In this document: positions 45,501 to 58,779 of the stretch, piece after piece
Position numbering within the stretch: the first letter of the stretch is position 1
How the letters are laid out: every line of letters starts with the position of its first letter
NCBI GenBank assembly: GCA_948144175.1
Contig: CANXME010000396.1
Location: forward strand, 1-64,000
Direction: 5' to 3'
Source: Closterium sp. NIES-65
Lineage: Eukaryota; Streptophyta; Zygnematophyceae; Desmidiales; Closteriaceae
Length of the DNA stretch: 64,000 nucleotides
Notes under the pieces: generated by a model
Told to the model about the DNA's origin: nothing
What the model saw: only the letters and a program-made list of their open reading frames with translations
The model's database searches: none
Made by a program: the position numbers and the translations under genes

Positions 45501-45906
45501 CACCCATCCCACATCTCCTCTCCACTCCCCCGCCTCCTGTTATGCGCCACCCCCCACCATTGGCCCCTTCCCTCCCATGTGCGCAGATAACCAACCCCTC
45601 TGCACCGCAGCCTCCTCTGGTGAGTCCTCCGCCACCCATCCACACACTGCATGCTCCTCCCTCCGCGCCTCTCCTTCTCCTCGCCCGCACGTAATTCTCC
45701 CTTTCCCAAACGGCCCATGAGTCGACTCAAAGCTCGCCTCTCCCGCTCCCCGTCCACCCGTGAGTGGCTCTCCCCACCAGGCGGTGGGCAACGGGCATTG
45801 TGTGCTGGGGGGGGAGCCGCGCAACTGCTTCCTCTTTGCGCGCAAGTTCCACCCCTCCACACTACCCTTCCTCATGCGCAAGTCCCAGCAGCTCCTCGGC
45901 TTCTAG
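39576..45906 (+). CDS. Core-2/I-branching-like (DUF266) glycosyltransferase, GT14 family
   Basis: Eleven exons join in frame to 496 aa: 39576-40202, 40711-40818, 41627-41727, 43162-43233, 43687-43780, 44167-44247, 44481-44543, 44810-44932, 45184-45246, 45587-45619, 45781-45906. All introns are GT-AG. Residues 1-120 are Ser/Pro/Ala-rich and cytosolic; 124-151 form one membrane anchor; the rest is the lumenal enzyme. Family signatures: LALLFLTRGPIPLAPLWEKF (188-207), GHEGRYAIYVHAS (210-222), WGEMSMVDAERRLL (248-261), SESCIPL (277-283), CADEHY (371-376), a WSANDWHP-type segment, and CFLFARKF near the end. Plant members (BC10 type) are Golgi type II membrane proteins thought to add sugars to glycoproteins or wall polymers; donor and acceptor cannot be told here. 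Start chosen as the first ATG of the open exon 1. Nearly every intron carries its own minisatellite. It converges on the DAHP synthase gene. Confidence 0.88.
40246..40410 (+). repeat. Two short tandem arrays in GT14 intron 1
   Basis: About six 14-bp units (TCGTGCCTCCCCCC) at 40,246-40,330, then about three ~22-bp CATGCC/ACATGCG units at 40,341-40,410. The first begins about 44 bp after the splice donor. Confidence 0.85.
40845..41322 (+). repeat. 16-bp minisatellite with 144-bp higher-order repeat, GT14 intron 2
   Basis: Thirty 16-bp units (GGGCATGKGGGGTGAT) starting about 26 bp after the donor. K is T or G, and the variant order is TGGTGTGGT three times, then GGG. The array therefore grew by copying nine-unit (144-bp) blocks. 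Long antisense frames of His/Pro repeats here are artefacts. Confidence 0.95.
41507..41584 (+). pseudogene. Partial duplicate of GT14 exon 3 inside intron 2
   Basis: After its own CCAG acceptor, the first ~56 bp repeat the start of exon 3 (41,627 on) with a few changes, encoding VRWGKMSMVDAERCLLEA in place of VRWGEMSMVDAERRLLEA. It then diverges and ends in a stop after about 25 codons with no matching donor. The real exon lies 120 bp downstream. It could be a dead duplicate or a decoy acceptor; using it would truncate the protein. Confidence 0.75.
41721..42555 (+). repeat. 19-bp minisatellite starting at the exon 3 splice donor
   Basis: About 44 units of GTGAGAGGTGGGGAGCGAG, with a few 18-bp variants and one irregular junction near 42,410. 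The first unit begins 7 bases inside exon 3, so each unit regenerates GAGAG|GTGGGG, the same sequence as the donor at 41,727/41,728. Antisense frames of SPRSPPLTSLPTSHLAP type are artefacts. Confidence 0.95.
42918..43012 (+). repeat. 30-bp tandem repeat in GT14 intron 3
   Basis: Three units of 30 bp (CCATTTCTCTCCTGCCCCGT followed by TCGCTGCATG), about 150 bp before exon 4. Confidence 0.9.
43431..43650 (+). repeat. 31-bp minisatellite in GT14 intron 4
   Basis: Seven 31-bp units built on CTTGTGCTGCTTCCCTGATC and CGGATTCACCG, ending about 35 bp before the acceptor of exon 5. Units abut with no spacers. Confidence 0.95.
43771..43850 (+). repeat. 31-bp repeat copying the exon 5 splice donor
   Basis: AGGCAACCAG|GTGCGGTG occurs at 43,771, 43,802 and 43,833. 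The first is the exon 5/intron 5 junction; the other two are intronic copies of exon end plus donor. Confidence 0.92.
45062..45127 (+). repeat. 33-bp tandem pair in GT14 intron 8
   Basis: Two 33-bp units beginning CCATCTCCCTGGAATTCCAA, about 55 bp before exon 9. Confidence 0.9.
45321..45420 (+). repeat. 20-bp tandem array in GT14 intron 9
   Basis: Five exact or near-exact units of CTTGTTGGCATCATGCATGT. Confidence 0.95.
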
Positions 45907-46671
45907 GGCTGCCCCACCCAGGCACCTCTCATTCTGAGTCGGCTAAGAGCATCGGCTGCCTAGTCGGACAGGCACCTCTCGTGCCTAGAGAGTAGCCTGG
46001 AGCATTGGAGTCATCACCATTTCCTGGTTGTATGTCGTGTAATGATCTAAAATGCTTGGTGCTGCGATGCAATGTCTGACAAAGCACCTGTTTTCATGTG
46101 TAAAAGTAGCATCGCCTGCGTTTAATGGCCCATTTTCAAATTGGCTGCCAATGGTGGACACCTCATGATATAGCTCAACCGACAAGCGAATCCGCCCGGC
46201 GGATCCTGCTGCCCACGGGCAAAAGAAATACCCATTCGGGCTTTTATCCGGTTAGGGAGGCATCAACCCTAAACACAGGGAGGCATGTGTTTAGGGTTGA
46301 TGCCTCCCTCGGATGGCAATAGGGTTTTAGGCCTTTTCTATCCGCCGGTCAGGTCGACGGTGGTTGACGGCGTCGACTGCCGTGGGAGCCTGTCTGGTTG
46401 AGACACTCCTCTGGATGACAGGGTGAACCATCCTCAGGACACAGCGCACAAGGCATGCACATCTCCAGAGTCTTGTTGGGTGCTATGATCCATTCATTCC
46501 TTGCAATAACGAGCAAACCTCAGTGTACAAGATACAGTCTCCCAGCAACTAATCAAAACATTACAGAGACCCTAGTCCCCTTGCAAATCTCATGGCACCC
46601 ACATCTATGTCACCCTACACACCCACCCCTCCCCTCCCCAGGCGTACACCTAGAGCAACCACTCCCCCTCA
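45907..46671. other. Spacer between convergent genes
   Basis: Holds the 3' ends of the GT14 gene (plus) and the DAHP synthase gene (minus), so both sets of polyadenylation signals should lie here. The only structure I see is the hairpin at 46,255-46,308. Confidence 0.6.
46255..46308. repeat. Perfect 23-bp inverted repeat with 8-base loop
   Basis: GGGAGGCATCAACCCTAAAC-type arm at 46,255-46,277, loop GGGAGGCA, exact reverse complement at 46,286-46,308. The stem extends further with a small bulge (ATCCG/CGGAT). It sits between the two converging stop codons, so either transcript could form it. It could be a 3'-end processing element or a short foldback insertion. Confidence 0.8.
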
Positions 46672-51244
<4,573 letters not shown>

Positions 51245-51812
51245 TGCGCGCCGCGGTACAGTACACCTGACAGCTCGATGGAAGTTATGGCGCGACAAGC
51301 CAAGGTTGGATGAAGGGAAGGTACGGTACGGATGTGAGTACGTCTATTCAGGCGGATGGGCTTGCCTCCGCATGAAAGAGTGATGAGGGGATATGGAAAG
51401 TGAAAAGGCCCGAGGCGAGGACAGAACAGTTATTACAGACCTGGGCGTGGAATCGAGAGGGCTTTACGGAGGTGAATGGGGGGTTGGATGGGAGGGGGAA
51501 TTCCCCCAGTTATTCGTGACAGGGGCTTCGACTGGAATTGGCCTCTCAACCCAAACTGCAGCGCCGCTGCCTGCGCGCCCAAGGGCGCACCACCTCTGGC
51601 GGAACGCGCTCGAGGTTGGCAGCATGGGCGGGTTTCCTCCGCACCTCGGTGCTACACCCGCACCCTTCCCCCCACACCCTCAAGCATTGGGTTGGGAAGG
51701 GAAAGGTGTCTTGTACAGCAGCATCACACCCGCAGAACTCCCTCCCGTCCCAGATCTTTCCGCAGCAGATTGTTTGTCGGGGAAGCTCAAAGATGCCAGT
51801 CCGACGTGGACG
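51245..51812 (-). promoter_or_regulatory. Upstream region of DAHP synthase
   Basis: Unique sequence before the start codon, likely holding the promoter and 5' untranslated region. A plus-strand frame of 189 codons (51,393-51,962) crosses it but matches no family I know and runs into the duplicated block, so I do not call it a gene. Confidence 0.45.
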
Positions 51813-53071
51813 CCTGCAGCCTCGATGTTGGGCCAAGGGTGGGGGAAACGACTGCCAACGAGCCAGCTAGTCACGATCCCGTCTCCACGTGTAGGCGCCG
51901 GAGCTGCTTTCCTCCAGAAAAGCGCCGCCGAGGCTGTCCCTCCTGGGACTTGGGATACATAAGAGCTCTCCCTAATTTCGGTATGGGAACATTCCTTCCT
52001 TCGCGTCACACTGCCTACCGCGTACAAGTCTAATCCCTCCACTAAACACACAACAGTAGTCTGTTACCACCTCGCGACATTCGCATCTACATTGCCCGCC
52101 ATCGCACCCAAACCACCCGGCTCGGATGGTAACACGCGGCCGGCCCTGCGCCTCGACATTTTCCGCACCGCAGCGCGAGTGTCAAATCATATTTACGTAT
52201 ATGCTAGACAAGTTAGGCCACCGTGAGGTACATAGTATAGTGTATAGTATTTATCTCGACATTCTTACTTGCACCCTTTTTCCAACCATTATAATCATTT
52301 CGCTAAGTGCTACTTTGAGCTATTAACATCGCTAGTTAGTATTTAGGAACCTAACCCACCGCTCGGTCCGCCTTACTGTCCTTAGCGCGCATGTCGGCAG
52401 CCTCTCAAATTACCCCAGTGGGTCCCCCGGTTTGCCCCTTTTACAACCCCCAGGGGTCCCCTTGTCGCCCTGTAGACGACCCTCGAAGGCCCCTTGATTC
52501 GCGCCCCGAAGGCCCCCTCCTTTTCGCGCCTCGAAGGCCCCCTTTCGCGTCCCGTAGGGCCCTCGATGTGCGCCCCGCACGTCCTCTGCGGCCCCTTGAT
52601 TCGAGCCTCGCATAGCCATCGCCGTGCCGTTTGTCGCGCTCCTGCCATCTGTCAAGTTTGCGTCGCTCGTCGCGCTACTACTGCCTAATGCATCGCTGCC
52701 TTAGGTCGCTGCCAGCGGCTAGTTTGCACATACGCCAGCTATGCGCGCAGCCGTTGTGATGCGCCAGTATCTAAGTTAGGCCACCGCTAGCGCGCACGCA
52801 GCTGCAGCAGCACGCTGTAATACGCCAATAGCAAGTTAGGTTTCCGCCAGCGCGCTAGCAACTGCAGTGGCCGTTGCCCCTACTTACGCTGCCCCTACTA
52901 CTGCCTCACCTCGCGCGCCAGCACCAACTCCCGACGCATAGCAGCAGCTAGCGCGCGGCCTCCGTAGCCACTGCATACCAGTGCAACCAGCAGCAGCAGC
53001 AGCAGCAGCAGAAGCAGCGGCAACGCACTAGAGCCATCAACAGCCACCTACTACCACCCACAGCTGCATAC
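51813..53071. other. Non-coding unique part of the duplicated block
   Basis: No gene recognised. Contains GAAGGCCCC-type short repeats at about 52,485-52,570, several CTAGCGCGC words and a CAG run at about 52,990-53,015. It is repeated at 55,058-56,316. Confidence 0.5.
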
Positions 53072-53259
53072 TGTCAGAGACTAATGAGCAGGAATGACTG
53101 CATTGAATGAATCGTGGGTACAAGTACTAACCCTAACATTGGGTTGTATCCCATATGGGCTACCCCACTATAGCCTACACAGAGCTAGCACAAATATAGT
53201 TTGACACACCCCCATAGGCAAAGTGGGGGAGAAGAAGGGGTCACAAGGCCAGTAAAAAA
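53072..53259 (-). repeat. Copia-A LTR and short 3' remnant (left duplicate)
   Basis: 135-bp LTR (53,072-53,206), minus-strand reading TGTCAAACTATATTTG...CTCTGACA, plus the purine tract and about 50 bp of Copia-A 3' sequence. It ends where the Copia-B LTR begins, so Copia-B inserted next to or into it. The second copy is at 56,317-56,504. Confidence 0.8.
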
Positions 53260-55057
53260 TGTTGGGCTGAGAAAAGCCCTTAGGATCTTTCAAGGCTAGA
53301 ACTCTCCGTAGGAATATTGTAACTGCGGAAACGTTTAATGACAAATGTTGAACCACCTTGCGCTAGTATGTGAGGGCAAAATAGATTGATTATAGAAAAG
53401 TAATACAAGCTTTCATAGGATTACAAGGAATATGAAGGGATGCAATAACCGCTTTACTGTTGCTGTTGCGGTTCGATACAGTGACGACTCAGGCAACTGC
53501 TCAATAACGAGTCAGTTGTTTGTCCTTGCTGTCGTGCTGTATTTGTCGCTTGACCTTTGACCTTCGCGTAACCTCTAGCAGTTACGTTCTGTCAACCTCT
53601 TTGGTTGACTCACCGTTGCTTCGTTGTAGTTCGCTTCGTTTTCAGTTCGATGTTCCGACCCATCAGGAGCGTTTAAGTTACTTGCTTCCAACACTCCCCT
53701 TCGCTTCTGGAGTGTCGTTGTTGGTGACGTGGCCTTGTCCAGTCAGCAGCATGCAGTACTTGAACTTCTGCTTTCCGAGCTTCTTGGTCAAGTAACCGGC
53801 TGCCATCTCAGACGTGGGGCAGTAGGACAGCTCGAGTCTCCCCTTCTCGATCTCGTCTTTCACGAAGAAGTATCGCAGGGCGATGTGCTTCGTCCTGTTC
53901 ACGAATCCGTTCTTGTTCGCTATGCGAATTGCTGACTGGTTGTCGCAGAACAGGGAGAAGCTGGGTAACTGGGCTAGCTTCGCTTCTTCCAGCAGTTCGC
54001 GAAGGTACAATCCTTCTTTGGTGGCTGAGCAGAGTGCGATATATTCTGCTTCAGCTGAGGAGAGAGCGATTAGTTCATGTTTGTTCAACTGCCACGAGAT
54101 AGGTCCGATAGGCTCGAGTCGGTAGATGTAGCCGGTGCGTGAGCGCCTGTTGTCAGAATCGCCAGCATGATCAGCATCGACGTAGCCGATTAGCTTGGGC
54201 GTCATGGTTCCGGTCTTGTGGTAGGTTAGGCCGATTGTTGGGGTGCTGACGAGGTAGTGGAGTGCGCGGTCGAGCTCCGCCATGTGCTCTGCTTCAGGTT
54301 TCTTGAGGTAGGTGGCGAGTTGGCTTGCTGAGTACGATAGACCCGGTCGGCAGGTGACGGCTGCGAAGAGGAGGCATCCCAGCTTTCGCTGGTAGTCGCG
54401 TATGCCGGCGGGCTTGAGCGGAGCAGAGGTTTCCTTGTGATTTCCGGCGGTGTAGCGATATGGCGTGGAGATATCGGCGGGGTTAGTCCGAAGCGCTTGA
54501 CGATGGTGTTAGCGTATTTCGCGGCGCTGAGGTAGATCGCGTTCTCCTCTTCTTGTATGTTGAGCCCGAGGTATTGCGTCATGGTAGAGGAGACGGTGAG
54601 TGTGAGATCCTGCTGCAGCTCCCCTTCGAACCAGGTTGTGATGCTGTCGGTTAAGCCGATGTAGAGCAGATCGTCCACATAGACGATGAGCAGAATGTAG
54701 TCGCTGCCTTTAGTGAGTCGGTACATACCCTGGTCGTGCGGTAGTTGGCGGAATCCGATCCGGATTAGTCGGATGTGTAGGTACTGCTGCCACAACCTCG
54801 GAGCTTGCTTGATGCCGTACAGAGACTTTAGCAGCTGACAGACTTGGTTGGGGCCTGCGTTGGAGCCGTGCAGTTGCTTGACGAAAATCTCAGCATCGAC
54901 GTCGATTTGTCGGAGCTTCTTCCGCTTCATGGCGGCTATCGTGAGGAGAATCCGCAGTGAGGTGTGCCGGCTGACCGGTGCGAACGTCTCGGTTAAGTCT
55001 CGTCCGCGCTTTAAACTTGTCGATGGTTCCATCTGCCTTTGTTTTCACGCGGAAAAC
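53260..55057 (-). mobile_element. Copia-B copy 2, 3' half (left duplicate)
   Basis: LTR 53,260-53,693 (434 bp, minus strand TGTTGGAAGC...CAGCCCAACA), RNase H about 53,740-54,280, RT about 54,290-55,030 with YVDD near 54,680. It is cut at the duplication junction. Closely related to Copia-B copy 1 in protein, with different LTR ends. Fossil with about one or two breaks in this stretch. Confidence 0.87.
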
Positions 55058-58000
55058 CCTGCAGCCTCGATGTTGGGCCAAGGGTGGGGGAAACGACTGC
55101 CAACGAGCCAGCTAGTCACGATCCCGTCTCCACGTGTAGGCGCCGGAGCTGCTTTCCTCCAGAAAAGCGCCGCCGAGGCTGTCCCTCCTGGGACTTGGGA
55201 TACATAAGAGCTCTCCCTAATTTCGGTATGGGAACATTCCTTCCTTCGCGTCACACTGCCTACCGCGTACAAGTCTAATCCCTCCACTAAACACACAACA
55301 GTAGTCTGTTACCACCTCGCGACATTCGCATCTACATTGCCCGCCATCGCACCCAAACCACCCGGCTCGGATGGTAACACGCGGCCGGCCCTGCGCCTCG
55401 ACATTTTCCGCACCGCAGCGCGAGTGTCAAATCATATTTACGTATATGCTAGACAAGTTAGGCCACCGTGAGGTACATAGTATAGTGTATAGTATTTATC
55501 TCGACATTCTTACTTGCACCCTTTTTCCAACCATTATAATCATTTCGCTAAGTGCTACTTTGAGCTATTAACATCGCTAGTTAGTATTTAGGAACCTAAC
55601 CCACCGCTCGGTCCGCCTTACTGTCCTTAGCGCGCATGTCGGCAGCCTCTCAAATTACCCCAGTGGGTCCCCCGGTTTGCCCCTTTTACAACCCCCAGGG
55701 GTCCCCTTGTCGCCCTGTAGACGACCCTCGAAGGCCCCTTGATTCGCGCCCCGAAGGCCCCCTCCTTTTCGCGCCTCGAAGGCCCCCTTTCGCGTCCCGT
55801 AGGGCCCTCGATGTGCGCCCCGCACGTCCTCTGCGGCCCCTTGATTCGAGCCTCGCATAGCCATCGCCGTGTCGTTTGTCGCGCTCCTGCCATCTGTCAA
55901 GTTTGCGTCGCTCGTCGCGCTACTACTGCCTAATGCATCGCTGCCTTAGGTCGCTGCCAGCGGCTAGTTTGCACATACGCCAGCTATGCGCGCAGCCGTT
56001 GTGATGCGCCAGTATCTAAGTTAGGCCACCGCTAGCGCGCACGCAGCTGCAGCAGCACGCTGTAATACGCCAATAGCAAGTTAGGTTTCCGCCAGCGCGC
56101 TAGCAACTGCAGTGGCCGTTGCCCCTACTTACGCTGCCCCTACTACTGCCTCACCTCGCGCGCCAGCACCAACTCCCGACGCATAGCAGCAGCTAGCGCG
56201 CGGCCTCCGTAGCCACTGCATACCAGTGCAACCAGCAGCAGCAGCAGCAGCAGCAGAAGCAGCGGCAACGCACTAGAGCCATCAACAGCCACCTACTACC
56301 ACCCACAGCTGCATACTGTCAGAGACTAATGAGCAGGAATGACTGCATTGAATGAATCGTGGGTACAAGTACTAACCCTAACATTGGGTTGTATCCCATA
56401 TGGGCTACCCCACTATAGCCTACACAGAGCTAGCACAAATATAGTTTGACACACCCCCATAGGCAAAGTGGGGGAGAAGAAGGGGTCACAAGGCCAGTAA
56501 AAAATGTTGGGCTGAGAAAAGCCCTTAGGATCTTTCAAGGCTAGAACTCTCCGTAGGAATATTGTAACTGCGGAAACGTTTAATGACAAATGTTGAACCA
56601 CCTTGCGCTAGTATGTGAGGGCAAAATAGATTGATTATAGAAAAGTAATACAAGCTTTCATAGGATTACAAGGAATATGAAGGGATGCAATAACCGCTTT
56701 ACTGTTGCTGTTGCGGTTCGATACAGTGACGACTCAGGCAACTGCTCAATAACGAGTCAGTTGTTTGTCCTTGCTGTCGTGCTGTATTTGTCGCTTGACC
56801 TTTGACCTTCGCGTAACCTCTAGCAGTTACGTTCTGTCAACCTCTTTGGTTGACTCACCGTTGCTTCGTTGTAGTTCGCTTCGTTTTCAGTTCGATGTTC
56901 CGACCCATCAGGAGCGTTTAAGTTACTTGCTTCCAACACTCCCCTTCGCTTCTGGAGTGTCGTTGTTGGTGACGTGGCCTTGTCCAGTCAGCAGCATGCA
57001 GTACTTGAACTTCTGCTTTCCGAGCTTCTTGGTCAAGTAACCGGCTGCCATCTCAGACGTGGGGCAGTAGGACAGCTCGAGTCTCCCCTTCTCGATCTCG
57101 TCTTTCACGAAGAAGTATCGCAGGGCGATGTGCTTCGTCCTGTTCACGAATCCGTTCTTGTTCGCTATGCGAATTGCTGACTGGTTGTCGCAGAACAGGG
57201 AGAAGCTGGGTAACTGGGCTAGCTTCGCTTCTTCCAGCAGTTCGCGAAGGTACAATCCTTCTTTGGTGGCTGAGCAGAGTGCGATATATTCTGCTTCAGC
57301 TGAGGAGAGAGCGATTAGTTCATGTTTGTTCAACTGCCACGAGATAGGTCCGATAGGCTCGAGTCGGTAGATGTAGCCGGTGCGTGAGCGCCTGTTGTCA
57401 GAATCGCCAGCATGATCAGCATCGACGTAGCCGATTAGCTTGGGCGTCATGGTTCCGGTCTTGTGGTAGGTTAGGCCGATTGTTGGGGTGCTGACGAGGT
57501 AGTGGAGTGCGCGGTCGAGCTCCGCCATGTGCTCTGCTTCAGGTTTCTTGAGGTAGGTGGCGAGTTGGCTTGCTGAGTACGATAGACCCGGTCGGCAGGT
57601 GACGGCTGCGAAGAGGAGGCATCCCAGCTTTCGCTGGTAGTCGCGTATGCCGGCGGGCTTGAGCGGAGCAGAGGTTTCCTTGTGATTTCCGGCGGTGTAG
57701 CGATATGGCGTGGAGATATCGGCGGGGTTAGTCCGAAGCGCTTGACGATGGTGTTAGCGTATTTCGCGGCGCTGAGGTAGATCGCGTTCTCCTCTTCTTG
57801 TATGTTGAGCCCGAGGTATTGCGTCATGGTAGAGGAGACGGTGAGTGTGAGATCCTGCTGCAGCTCCCCTTCGAACCAGGTTGTGATGCTGTCGGTTAAG
57901 CCGATGTAGAGCAGATCGTCCACATAGACGATGAGCAGAATGTAGTCGCTGCCTTTAGTGAGTCGGTACATACCCTGGTCGTGCGGTAGTTGGCGGAATC

Positions 58001-58302
58001 CGATCCGGATTAGTCGGATGTGTAGGTACTGCTGCCACAACCTCGGAGCTTGCTTGATGCCGTACAGAGACTTTAGCAGCTGACAGACTTGGTTGGGGCC
58101 TGCGTTGGAGCCGTGCAGTTGCTTGACGAAAATCTCAGCATCGACGTCGATTTGTCGGAGCTTCTTCCGCTTCATGGCGGCTATCGTGAGGAGAATCCGC
58201 AGTGAGGTGTGCCGGCTGACCGGTGCGAACGTCTCGGTTAAGTCTCGTCCGCGCTTTAAACTTGTCGATGGTTCCATCTGCCTTTGTTTTCACGCGGAAA
58301 AC
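55058..58302. repeat. Tandem segmental duplication, right copy (3,245 bp)
   Basis: Near-identical to 51,813-55,057. Its right end runs on without interruption into more Copia-B sequence, so this copy keeps the original right flank and the left copy keeps the original left flank. Confidence 0.95.
56317..56504 (-). repeat. Copia-A LTR and short 3' remnant (right duplicate)
   Basis: Same as 53,072-53,259, shifted by 3,245. Confidence 0.8.
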
Positions 58303-58400
58303 CCATTTTCCGGTGAGAATGGTCTTAACCCGTGCCACTCCGATAGGTACGACCTTCCAGGTGTTGCGTTCTTCCTGTGCCTTGAACTCCTTATCCATGG
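56505..58400 (-). mobile_element. Copia-B copy 2 (right duplicate, original right flank)
   Basis: LTR 56,505-56,938, RNase H about 56,985-57,525, RT about 57,535-58,280, then about 100 bp more of the region before RT. A gypsy LTR interrupts it at 58,401. Broken; the 5' half is not in view up to the gypsy insertion. Confidence 0.85.
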
Positions 58401-58779
58401 TGTGAGGATCTAGGATCGAGCTCAGAAAAGAGAATGAGAATTGAGTCGAATTGAATGATCACCTGGGTACAACACGAGGCTATATATAGGCTCGACACAA
58501 GGCCCCGTAACCAGGTGTTACGCGAAGGTTCCGCGGGTCGCGTAGCGTCCCGAACAGATCCTTACCGAATTCGGTAGAAGGCAATTCGGTGGCAACCGAA
58601 AAGGCCAGAATTCGGTGCACGTAACCTAGCTCGATGCTATAACTATAATAAAATATAGGAAAGCACCTAGCCTAGGAAATCAAGCAATTCATGCATGCAT
58701 ATGATTATCCTATGCTAGAAATAGCATGATAAAGTAAAGGCAAGCAAATATAGCTGGCATAAGCCGTCGTACTCTCACA
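58401..58779 (-). repeat. 3' LTR of gypsy copy 2
   Basis: 379 bp, reverse complement of the copy 1 LTR, with the TATATATA run near 58,480. Confidence 0.9.

Larger units (their letters stand above)
51813..55057. repeat. Tandem segmental duplication, left copy (3,245 bp)
   Basis: Repeated head to tail at 55,058-58,302 with a constant offset of 3,245. I see one base difference (52,627 versus 55,872). Contents: about 1.26 kb non-coding DNA, a Copia-A LTR remnant, a Copia-B LTR and the RNase H/RT half of a Copia-B element. The junction at about 55,058 shares only CC with the left end. Confidence 0.95.

Noticed and set aside
51393-51962. 189-codon frame with a TGASTGIG word like the short-chain dehydrogenase cofactor motif
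   Set aside because: Nothing before or after the word fits that family, no catalytic YxxxK follows, and the frame enters the duplicated non-coding block. Chance match.
52382-52655. Short overlapping frames in the duplicated block (52.4-52.7 kb and 55.6-55.9 kb)
   Set aside because: They appear twice only because the block is duplicated. Composition follows GAAGGCCCC repeats and no protein family is recognisable.
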